Assembly (NCBI GenBank): GCA_021798655.1
Contig: JAJZFE010000152.1
Span: 1-6,843 of the forward strand
From: Acidobacteriota bacterium
GTDB taxonomy: Bacteria; Acidobacteriota; Terriglobia; Terriglobales; Acidobacteriaceae
Reading direction: 5' to 3'
DNA: 6,843 bases
The notes below the pieces were generated by a model. That model did not search any database, was not told the origin of the DNA, and was given only the letters and a program-made list of their open reading frames with translations. Shown in pieces: positions 1 to 5,732 of the stretch. The position numbers were made by a program, and so were the translations under genes. Within the stretch, counting starts at the first letter, position 1. Each line of letters starts with the position of its first letter.

Positions 1-1852
1 CAACGTCAACACCCAGGAGCTCAACGGCATCCTCACCCGCTTCCAGAACCCCTCCGACCAGCACACCCCCAACGAGCAGAAGATCGGTGCCGACTACGCC
101 GCCTGCATGAACACCGCCCTCATCGACCAGAAGGGCCTCGCCCCCATCCAGCCGCTGCTTGACCAGATCGCCCGCGTCACCCGCTCCGGTCTCCCCGCCC
201 TCACCGGCGAGCTCCAGCGCATCGGCGTCAACGCCTTCTTCGGCTTCGGCGAGCAGCAGGACTTCAAAGACGCCAGCAAGCAGGTCGCAGCCATCGATCA
301 GGGCGGCCTCGGCCTCCCCGAGCGCGACTACTACACCCGCACCGGCGACAAGGACAAGCAGCTCCGCGCCCAGTACCTCGCGCACATCGCCAAGGTCCTC
401 ACCCTCTCCGGCGAGTCCGCCGCCGACGCCCAGCGTGACGCCACCAACATCCTCGCCTTCGAGACCCAGCTCGCCCTCGCCTCCATGACCAACACCCAGC
501 GCCGCGATCCCGACGCCGTCTATCATCCCCAGACCCTCGCCGCCTTCGAGGCCAGCATCAAGCCCCTCGACTTCGCCCCGTTCCTCAAGACCATTCACGC
601 CCCCTCCGCTCTCCCCGGCCCACTCGGCCCAGACTCCCTCGTCAACTCCAACCCCGCTTTCTTCCCCGCTCTCGTCTCCGCCCTCAAGGCCGCCGACATC
701 GACACCCTCCGCGCCTACCTCCGCTTCCACACCCTTGACACCTTCGCCATGAATCTCCCCACCGCCTTCGACGACGAGCGCTTCAACTTCTATGGCCGCG
801 AGCTCGAAGGCCAGCCCCAGCAGCGCCCCCGCTGGAAGCGCTGCTCCTCCGTCGTCGACGGCTCCCTCGGCGAAGCCCTCGGCCAGGTCTATGTCCAGCA
901 GTACTTCCCGCCCGCCAGCAAAACCGAGATGCTCCAGATGGTTCATGACATCGAGTCCGCCATGGATCAGGACATCGACACCCTCGACTGGATGAGCGCC
1001 GCCACCAAGGTCAAAGCCAAAGACAAACTCCACGCCGTCGCCGACAAGATCGGCTATCCCGACCACTGGCGCGACTACTCCACCCTCGCCATCTCCCCCA
1101 CCGAAGCCCTCGCCAACGCCGAGCGCGCCACCGCCTTCGAGAACGACCGCGAGCTCAACAAAATCGGCAAGCCCGTCGACAAGCTCGAGTGGGGCATGAC
1201 CCCGCCCACCGTCAACGCCTACTACAACCCCAGCATGAACGACATCAACTTCCCCGCCGGCATCCTCCAGTCCCCCTTCTTCGATCCCACCGCCGATCTC
1301 GCCGTCAACTATGGTCACGCCGGAGCCGTCATCGGCCACGAGCTCACCCACGGCTTCGACGACGAAGGCAAGAAGTTCGACGCCAACGGCAATCTCGCCG
1401 ACTGGTGGACCGCCGCCGACACCACCAACTTCCAGGCCCGCACCGGCTGCCTCGTCAAGCAATACGGCAGCTTCGTCGCCGTCAAGGGCGACAAGCCCGC
1501 CGATGACGTCCACGTCAACGGCCAGCTCACCCTCGGCGAAAATACCGCCGACAACGGCGGCCTCGTCCTCGCCTACATCGCCTATCTCGAACGCGCCAAA
1601 AAGGACGGCCTCGACACCGCCAAAAAAATCGACGGCTACACCGGCCCGCAGCGCTTCTACATCGCCTTCGCCCAGAACTGGTGTGAAAACTCCCGTCCCG
1701 CGGCTGTCCGCGAGCAGGTCCTCACCGACCCCCACTCCCCCGACCACTTCCGTGCCAACGGAGCCATCGTCAACCAGCCCGGCTTCTCCGCCGCCTTCAG
1801 TTGCAAACCCGGCTCCCCCATGGTCCCGGCCACCAGTTGCCGCGTCTGGTAA
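1..1852 (+). CDS. M13 family (neprilysin/PepO-like) zinc metalloendopeptidase, 5'-partial
   Basis: Zinc-dependent endopeptidase that cleaves peptides outside the cytoplasm. The reading frame is open from base 2, so the start and any signal peptide lie upstream. About 616 residues are visible, against roughly 680-700 for bacterial M13 enzymes, so only the N-terminal end is missing. The zinc motif HELTH is at 1337-1351 (visible residues 446-450). The third zinc ligand is the Glu of GENTADN (codon 1538-1540), with its partner Asp at 1550-1552. The substrate-binding NAYY motif is at 1214-1225. His in DPHSP (1733-1735) and Arg in FRANG (1751-1753) are six residues apart, as are neprilysin His711 and Arg717. 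The protein ends in CRVW, the usual M13 C-terminus. All catalytic residues are present, so it should be active. Export is inferred from the family. The physiological substrate is unknown, and Acidobacteria often carry several paralogues. A strong hairpin lies just after the stop. Confidence 0.95.
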   Translation, partial: NVNTQELNGILTRFQNPSDQHTPNEQKIGADYAACMNTALIDQKGLAPIQPLLDQIARVTRSGLPALTGELQRIGVNAFFGFGEQQDFKDASKQVAAIDQGGLGLPERDYYTRTGDKDKQLRAQYLAHIAKVLTLSGESAADAQRDATNILAFETQLALASMTNTQRRDPDAVYHPQTLAAFEASIKPLDFAPFLKTIHAPSALPGPLGPDSLVNSNPAFFPALVSALKAADIDTLRAYLRFHTLDTFAMNLPTAFDDERFNFYGRELEGQPQQRPRWKRCSSVVDGSLGEALGQVYVQQYFPPASKTEMLQMVHDIESAMDQDIDTLDWMSAATKVKAKDKLHAVADKIGYPDHWRDYSTLAISPTEALANAERATAFENDRELNKIGKPVDKLEWGMTPPTVNAYYNPSMNDINFPAGILQSPFFDPTADLAVNYGHAGAVIGHELTHGFDDEGKKFDANGNLADWWTAADTTNFQARTGCLVKQYGSFVAVKGDKPADDVHVNGQLTLGENTADNGGLVLAYIAYLERAKKDGLDTAKKIDGYTGPQRFYIAFAQNWCENSRPAAVREQVLTDPHSPDHFRANGAIVNQPGFSAAFSCKPGSPMVPATSCRVW

Positions 1853-1859
1853 CCAACCA

Positions 1860-1899
1860 AAGTGGAAGGGGCGCGGCGAAGGCTGCGCCCCTTCCACTT
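1860..1899 (+). terminator. 15-bp perfect hairpin after the M13 peptidase gene, likely terminator
   Basis: The arms at 1860-1874 (AAGTGGAAGGGGCGC) and 1885-1899 are exact reverse complements, separated by a 10-nt loop. The hairpin starts 7 nt after the TAA stop. There is no U-tract after it (ACCTCCTCCC follows), so it is not a classical intrinsic terminator. It could stop transcription weakly, protect the mRNA 3' end from exonucleases, or both. The symmetry and position are directly visible; the function is inferred. Confidence 0.6.
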
Positions 1900-1910
1900 A
1901 AACCTCCTCC

Positions 1911-1949
1911 CACCTGTCATCCTGAGCGGAGAGCGGAGAGCGTCAGGTG
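1911..1949 (+). repeat. GTCATCCTGAGCG-type intergenic repeat-like element
   Basis: CTGTCATCCTGAGCGGAG at 1914-1931 resembles a short motif (GTCATCCTGAGCG followed by A/G-rich GCG units) that I recognise as recurring between genes in Acidobacteria and some other bacteria. Here it runs into a tandem heptamer, GCGGAGA twice (1926-1939) plus GCG. It is framed by a 6-bp inverted repeat, CACCTG (1911-1916) and CAGGTG (1944-1949). Only one copy is in this window, so calling it a dispersed repeat rests on memory of similar sequences. Confidence 0.4.
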
Positions 1950-2067
1950 CTGGACACAAAACCGGAGTACCCCACAACGCAAGGGCCAACGGCTCGACAT
2001 ATACCCAAAGGCGCAACGCCCCCGCCGCATCTCCACCACCAGGGCGACCTCCCCTTACTCACTTCCC
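1950..2067. other. Non-coding stretch with no assigned feature
   Basis: This is the middle of the 377-bp gap between the M13 peptidase and the EamA transporter. Base composition is less C-biased than in the flanking genes, and no frame has both a plausible start with a Shine-Dalgarno sequence and protein-like composition. The only structure noticed is a tiny hairpin, GGCG-CAA-CGCC, at 2010-2020. It may contain decayed repeat sequence. Confidence 0.5.
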
Positions 2068-2086
2068 TTGACACCCCCTGTATACT
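2068..2086 (+). promoter_or_regulatory. Possible promoter elements upstream of the EamA transporter gene
   Basis: A perfect -35 consensus TTGACA (2068-2073) and a good -10 match TATACT (2081-2086) stand out in an otherwise C-rich region. They are only 7 bp apart, far less than the 16-18 bp a sigma-70 promoter needs, so they cannot be used as one pair. TATACT may act with a poorer -35 sequence further upstream, or TTGACA may be coincidental. If TATACT is used, the transcript would start near 2093 and carry a leader of about 137 nt. Confidence 0.3.
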
Positions 2087-2105
2087 TAAATCAGAGTTCA
2101 TATCC

Positions 2106-2133
2106 GCCCGGCACCCGCCGGGCTTTCGCATTT
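2106..2133 (+). terminator. GC hairpin followed by a T-rich run in the EamA leader (terminator or attenuator-like)
   Basis: GCCCGG (2106-2111) and CCGGGC (2118-2123) form a perfect 6-bp stem with a 6-nt loop. They are followed by TTTCGCATTT (2124-2133), an interrupted T-rich stretch. The position, between the possible promoter and the coding region, suggests a weak terminator or attenuator rather than the end of the upstream gene, which already has its own hairpin 200 bp earlier. Function is inferred. Confidence 0.35.
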
Positions 2134-2139
2134 CAGAGC

Positions 2140-2166
2140 GGCTCCAGACTTCCACAAGTCCCAGCC
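2140..2166 (+). promoter_or_regulatory. Second leader stem-loop upstream of the EamA gene
   Basis: GGCT (2140-2143) pairs with AGCC (2163-2166). After a small internal loop, GACTT (2147-2151) pairs with AAGTC (2156-2160) across a CCAC tetraloop. The stem is bipartite and fully complementary outside the internal loop. I recognise no known riboswitch class. It may be part of a structured 5' untranslated region or a chance fold. Confidence 0.3.
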
Positions 2167-2191
2167 TAACTACCATCAGTTCAAAACTTTG

Positions 2192-2225
2192 CCCCCAAAA
2201 GTACCCGGGGGGGGAGGGAGGGGGG
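2192..2225 (+). promoter_or_regulatory. G-tract ribosome binding site with possible G-quadruplex or masking hairpin
   Basis: Just before the EamA start codon lies G8-A-G3-A-G6 (2207-2225). It contains GGAGG at 2217-2221, 8 nt before the ATG at 2230, which serves as Shine-Dalgarno sequence and fixes the start. The tract has enough G-runs with single-base loops to meet the usual G-quadruplex pattern. C5 at 2192-2196 and C3 at 2204-2206 could instead pair with it and hide the ribosome binding site. The base pattern is seen directly; regulation is inferred. Confidence 0.5.
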
Positions 2226-2229
2226 CACG

Positions 2230-3150
2230 ATGCCGCAGACACTCAAAAAACATCGCACCCTCGGCTTCCTCGCCGCCTTCCTCGCCAGCTCCTTCTGGGG
2301 CTGCGGCTTCTACTTCGGCAAGATCGCACTCGCCGAGATGAACGTCGGCGCGATGGTCTTCTACCGCTTCGCCTTCGCCACCCTCGGCCTTCTGCCGCTG
2401 CTCCTCACCCACCGCCCGCGCTTCAACGCCGCCGAGTGGCGCATGCTCCTCTTCGCCGCCTTTCTCGGCGTCCCCGTGCAGTTCCTCTTCCAGTTCAAGG
2501 GCCTCTCCCTCACCACCGTCTCCCACGCCGCGCTCATGGTCGGCACCATGCCCGTCATCCTCGCCGTCGGCGCCACTCTCTTCGCCCACGAGCGCCTCAG
2601 CCCGCTCGGCTGGGCCGCGCTCACCCTCTCCACCACCGGCGCAGCCCTCATCGCTCTCGGCGGTCACCATCATGCCACCTCCAACGGCCCCTCCCTCACC
2701 GGCGATCTCCTCGTCGTCTTCTCCCTCTTCATCGCTCTCTTCTGGATCCTCTTCAACCAGCGCCTCATGCAACTCCACAGCCACATCGTGGTCACCGCCT
2801 ACGGAGTCGTCACCGGCACCGTCATGCTCGCCCTCTACGTTCCCTTCGCCTACGGCCCGCCTCCCATTCACGGAGTCTCCCTCAAAGCCTGGGCCGCCCT
2901 TGCCGCCAGTGGCCTGCTCTGCACCGCCACCACCACGCTCCTCTGGAACTGGGGCATGACCCAGGTCCCCGCCTCACAGGCCGGCGTCCTGCTCAACATG
3001 GAGCCCCTCATCGGCTCGCTCCTCGGCGTCTTCCTCCTCTCCGAGCACCTCGGCCCTCTCGCCTGGCTGGGCGGCGCCATGATCCTCACCGCCGCCATCA
3101 CCCTCACCACCCACTCCTCCACTCCCCTCGAAGACCCCGCCATGGTCTAA
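2230..3150 (+). CDS. EamA family (drug/metabolite transporter superfamily) transporter
   Basis: Inner-membrane permease of the DMT superfamily, 306 residues, the normal length for the ten-helix RhaT/EamA type. Two homologous five-helix halves are visible. The first (about 11-144) begins with the WGCGFYFGK segment and ends with MPVI...ERLSPLGW...TTGAALIALGG. The second (about 155-292) ends with the equivalent NMEPLIGSLLG...LSEHLGPLAWLGG. Each half has the family's Pro before helix 4 (P108, P259) and the Glu after it (E121, E272). Hydrophobic segments lie near 11-33, 40-60, 71-89, 95-117, 124-144, 155-176, 184-206, 217-238, 246-270 and 276-293. Substrates in this family are usually amino acids, nucleotides or other small metabolites; nothing here picks one. 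The ATG at 2230 is supported by the G-rich ribosome binding site. The next gene starts 57 bp downstream on the same strand, so co-transcription is possible. Confidence 0.92.
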   Translation: MPQTLKKHRTLGFLAAFLASSFWGCGFYFGKIALAEMNVGAMVFYRFAFATLGLLPLLLTHRPRFNAAEWRMLLFAAFLGVPVQFLFQFKGLSLTTVSHAALMVGTMPVILAVGATLFAHERLSPLGWAALTLSTTGAALIALGGHHHATSNGPSLTGDLLVVFSLFIALFWILFNQRLMQLHSHIVVTAYGVVTGTVMLALYVPFAYGPPPIHGVSLKAWAALAASGLLCTATTTLLWNWGMTQVPASQAGVLLNMEPLIGSLLGVFLLSEHLGPLAWLGGAMILTAAITLTTHSSTPLEDPAMV

Positions 3151-3195
3151 CCCCTGTTACCATCGCCTCAACCATCTCTCCATCTGAGCAACCCC

Positions 3196-3201
3196 AAGGA
3201 G
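3196..3201 (+). promoter_or_regulatory. Shine-Dalgarno site AAGGAG for the small secreted protein
   Basis: AAGGAG lies 6 nt before the ATG at 3208, the clearest classical ribosome binding site in the window. It supports this short reading frame as a real gene. No convincing promoter was found in the 57-bp gap, so the gene may depend on transcription from the EamA gene. Confidence 0.75.
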
Positions 3202-3207
3202 ACACCC

Positions 3208-3489
3208 ATGAAGCATCGGCCTTTCTACACCGCGCTGGCCCTGGCCTGTTCGCTCAACCTCGCCGCCCAGACATCCAACCCCACCACCCCGCGCAAGCCC
3301 TTCCAGCCCGCCGCCCAGCAGGCTCCCGGAGCGGCCCCCGACAAAGTCTGGGTCAACATCTCCACCCGCGTCTACCACTGCCCAGGCGACCGCTACTACG
3401 GCCGCACCAAAGACGGCAGGTACATGACTGAACCCGACGCCAAAGCCTCCGGCGCGCACGGCCCTCGCGGCGCAACCTGCTTCAAATAG
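3208..3489 (+). CDS. Small secreted protein with C-terminal YHCPG...C motif, function unknown
   Basis: A 93-residue protein in three parts. Residues 1-20 form a short signal peptide: basic start MKHR, a hydrophobic core, and a probable cleavage after LAA (residue 20). Residues 21-45 are a Pro/Gln/Ala-rich linker, likely disordered. Residues 46-91 are a compact domain with VWVNISTRVYHCPG, then YYGRTKDGRYM, an acidic EPDA segment and a final Cys at 91. Cys58 and Cys91 could form a disulfide or bind a metal. I recognise this pattern (V-W-V-N...YHCPG..YYG.TK.G.YM.E.DA) from short exported bacterial proteins of unknown role; it also recalls small Cys-containing modules attached to secreted nucleases. 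A lipoprotein reading (Cys14 after ALA) is less likely because the hydrophobic core would be too short. The AAGGAG site fixes the start. Function is not assigned. Confidence 0.8.
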   Translation: MKHRPFYTALALACSLNLAAQTSNPTTPRKPFQPAAQQAPGAAPDKVWVNISTRVYHCPGDRYYGRTKDGRYMTEPDAKASGAHGPRGATCFK

Positions 3490-3533
3490 CAAACGCATTC
3501 AGCTAGCCATCCGAAACCCACACTCCGCCCATC

Positions 3534-3545
3534 TACACTGACCAG
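3534..3545 (+). promoter_or_regulatory. Candidate -10 element for a leaderless FUSC transcript
   Basis: TACACT (3534-3539), a good -10 match, is followed by exactly six bases (GACCAG) and then the ATG at 3546. With normal -10 to +1 spacing, the transcript would begin at the A of the start codon. No Shine-Dalgarno sequence precedes this ATG, which fits leaderless translation. No good -35 sequence is seen at the expected position (CCGAAA at 3511-3516), which lowers confidence. Confidence 0.4.
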
Positions 3546-5732
3546 ATGGCCCTCATCCGCATCACCGGCCTTCGCTCCGCACTGGCGAAGATGCAAGGGC
3601 GCCGCGGCCTCCGCGCTGCGCTTGCCGTCGGTGTCGCCATGTTCGTCTGCTATCTCCTCCACAAGCCCATGGGCTGGGCCGCGCTCGGCGGCTTCCAGGT
3701 CATCGTCGTCGACAACGGCGGCCCCTACCGCTCCCGCTTCGCCAACATCCTCACCATCCTCGTCGGAGGCTCTCTCGGCGTCTTCTTCGGTCTCCTCGCC
3801 GGCGTCAATCTCCCCATCGCCGTCGCCGTCACCCTCGTCTTCTGCTTCGTCGCGACCCTGGCTCGCGTCATGTCGCAGCCCTTCGCCTCCTCCAGCGTCA
3901 CCGTCCTTGTCTCCTATATCGTCGCCGTCGGCACCCCGCCCCACACCCTCGCCTACGCCACCGAGAGCACCCTCTACTTCACCCTCGGCGGCCTCTGGGC
4001 CGCATCCATCTCCCTCCTCTTCTGGCCCGCCGACCCCTTCCGTCCCGCCCGCCTCGCCGTCGCCAACGTCTACGCCTCTCTCTCCGAGCTCATTCGACTC
4101 CTTCCCTCCACCCCTCAGCCCGACGGCATGCGTGCCTTCAACGAAGCCCTCGGCCAATTCCGCCTCCGCATCGAAACCGCCCAGCAGTCCCTCGCCGCCA
4201 CCCCCGCGCGCATGACCTCCCGCACCATCCGCGCCCGCAATCTCACCGTCCTCAACGAGAACGCAGACCTCCTCATCGCCCGTCTCCTCCGCATCGCCGA
4301 GCTCGGCGCCCGCGATCCCCGCAACCCTCTCCCGGAGATCGCCGGCTGGCTCACCGCCTCACTCGAACCCATCGAGCCCGCCCTCCGCCAGCGCCCCCGC
4401 GACCGCGGCGCCTCCTTCGCTCCCACCGGCTTCCTCTACACCAACATCCACCGCAGCCTCCCCCGCCTCGAAGCCGCGCTCATCACCCCCGCCGAACCCT
4501 CCACCCACCTCATCGCCGCCCTCCGCGACACCCTGCTCAACTTCGAGACCACCTACGAAGCCATCCGCGCCATCTGGACCGGCATCGAACCCCGCCGCTC
4601 CGCTCCTGCCCGCCTCGACGCACCCTCCCTCCCCGTCTCCCACCCGCCGCTCCTCTGGTTCGACGCCCTCCGCGCCAATCTCACCCTTCGCTCCCTCATG
4701 TTCCGCCACGCCCTCCGCCTCTCCTTCGTCGTCGCCTTCGACGTCCTCATCACCTACCTCATCTACGTCCACCATGAGCCCATCACCCACGGCTACTGGA
4801 TCGCCATGACCTCCCTCATCGTCCTCCAGCCCTACACCGGCGAAACCGTCCGCCGCTCCGGCGAGCGTGTCGTCGGCACCGTCGCCGGAGCAGCCCTCGC
4901 AGCCTTGCTCGCCGTCTTCATCCACAACCAAATCACCCTTCTCCTCGTCGTCAGCGTCGGCGCCTTCTTCACCCTCGCCCTCTACGCCGTCGACTACGCC
5001 TGGTTCTGTTTCTTCCTCACTCCCACCATCGTCCTCATGGTCCTCCCCCACCTCCGCGACTGGCACTTCGCCGCCGTCCGCATGGGCATGACCTGCTTCG
5101 GAGCTCTCACCGCCGTCCTCGCCATGCTCTTCCTCTGGCCCGAGTTCGCCAGCCTCCAGCTCCCTCGTCTCCTCGCCCGCTGCGCCGCCGCCGATGCCGC
5201 CTATCTCCGCGCCATGTCCGCCTTCTGGCAGTCCACCTCCAGCAACGGCACCCCATCCCCAGCCGACGCCCACCACAGCCGCGTCAGCCACCGCATGCAA
5301 GCCGAGCGCACCCTCCTCGCACCTGCCCGCCGCCTCTGCGGCCTCGCCGTCAACGAAGCCGAGGAGACCCTCGACCACGCTCTCCTCGAGCACCACCTTC
5401 CCCTCAACCTCGCGCCCGACCGCACCGATCAGCTCAATCGCTCCGCCCTCACCTTCACCACCTTCCTCCGCCGCCTCACCCAGACCATCACCGCCGTCGC
5501 CCCCATCGGCAAACCCACCCCTGCCGCCGTCGCACACGCAGCCCAACTCGCCGCGCGCCTCGACGCCGTCTCCCACGCCCTCGAAACCAACACCCTCCCC
5601 ACTCCGCCCGCCATCACCGCGGGCACACTCCCACCCGACGAGCAACTCCGCCACATCGACCGCCAGGTCACCGTCCTCGAGCGCACCGCCCTCGAAATCT
5701 CTACCGCCCTCGCTCCCACTACACCGGCGTAA
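3546..5732 (+). CDS. FUSC family membrane protein (YccS/aromatic acid exporter-like)
   Basis: A 728-residue inner-membrane protein with the duplicated plan of the fusaric acid resistance/YccS family. The N-terminal membrane block (about 22-160) has around six hydrophobic helices and the GGFQVIVVDNGG segment. A mostly hydrophilic, helical cytoplasmic region follows (about 165-385). The second membrane block (about 388-535) carries the clearest family signature, GYWIAMTSLIVLQPYTGETV near residue 415, followed by a conserved Arg and GTVAGA. A soluble C-terminal tail (about 540-728) completes it. Relatives are linked to efflux of aromatic acids or other toxic organic acids, mostly through AaeB and FUSC proteins; the substrate here cannot be told. 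No membrane-fusion or outer-membrane partner gene is adjacent. The ATG at 3546 has no Shine-Dalgarno sequence but sits at leaderless distance from TACACT. An alternative ATG at 3591 (residue 16), preceded by GCGAAG, would still keep all membrane segments. The 3' end overlaps threonine synthase by 14 bp. Confidence 0.9.
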   Translation: MALIRITGLRSALAKMQGRRGLRAALAVGVAMFVCYLLHKPMGWAALGGFQVIVVDNGGPYRSRFANILTILVGGSLGVFFGLLAGVNLPIAVAVTLVFCFVATLARVMSQPFASSSVTVLVSYIVAVGTPPHTLAYATESTLYFTLGGLWAASISLLFWPADPFRPARLAVANVYASLSELIRLLPSTPQPDGMRAFNEALGQFRLRIETAQQSLAATPARMTSRTIRARNLTVLNENADLLIARLLRIAELGARDPRNPLPEIAGWLTASLEPIEPALRQRPRDRGASFAPTGFLYTNIHRSLPRLEAALITPAEPSTHLIAALRDTLLNFETTYEAIRAIWTGIEPRRSAPARLDAPSLPVSHPPLLWFDALRANLTLRSLMFRHALRLSFVVAFDVLITYLIYVHHEPITHGYWIAMTSLIVLQPYTGETVRRSGERVVGTVAGAALAALLAVFIHNQITLLLVVSVGAFFTLALYAVDYAWFCFFLTPTIVLMVLPHLRDWHFAAVRMGMTCFGALTAVLAMLFLWPEFASLQLPRLLARCAAADAAYLRAMSAFWQSTSSNGTPSPADAHHSRVSHRMQAERTLLAPARRLCGLAVNEAEETLDHALLEHHLPLNLAPDRTDQLNRSALTFTTFLRRLTQTITAVAPIGKPTPAAVAHAAQLAARLDAVSHALETNTLPTPPAITAGTLPPDEQLRHIDRQVTVLERTALEISTALAPTTPA

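Noticed and set aside
2068..2086. TTGACA and TATACT taken together as one sigma-70 promoter.
   Set aside because: The 7-bp spacing is incompatible with a standard sigma-70 promoter. They are kept only as possible separate elements at low confidence.
1943..2242. A 99-codon minus-strand frame covering most of the intergenic region.
   Set aside because: Composition is not protein-like in any recognisable way, there is no supporting ribosome binding site, and its start lies inside the EamA coding region. It was considered as a divergent small gene but not supported.
2176..2871. A 231-codon minus-strand frame opposite the EamA gene.
   Set aside because: It is the same kind of Glu/Gly-rich antisense shadow and has no family features.
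3241..3249. Lipoprotein signal in the small secreted protein (Cys14 after Ala-Leu-Ala).
   Set aside because: The hydrophobic core before Cys14 is too short and Ala at -3 is a poor lipobox residue. Cleavage after the LAA at residues 18-20 fits better.
1947..3431. A 494-codon plus-strand open frame overlapping the intergenic region and the EamA gene.
   Set aside because: It has no proper start with an SD sequence, and its translation is His/Arg/Pro-rich low-complexity sequence in the frame shifted from the EamA gene, whose protein is a recognisable ten-helix transporter.
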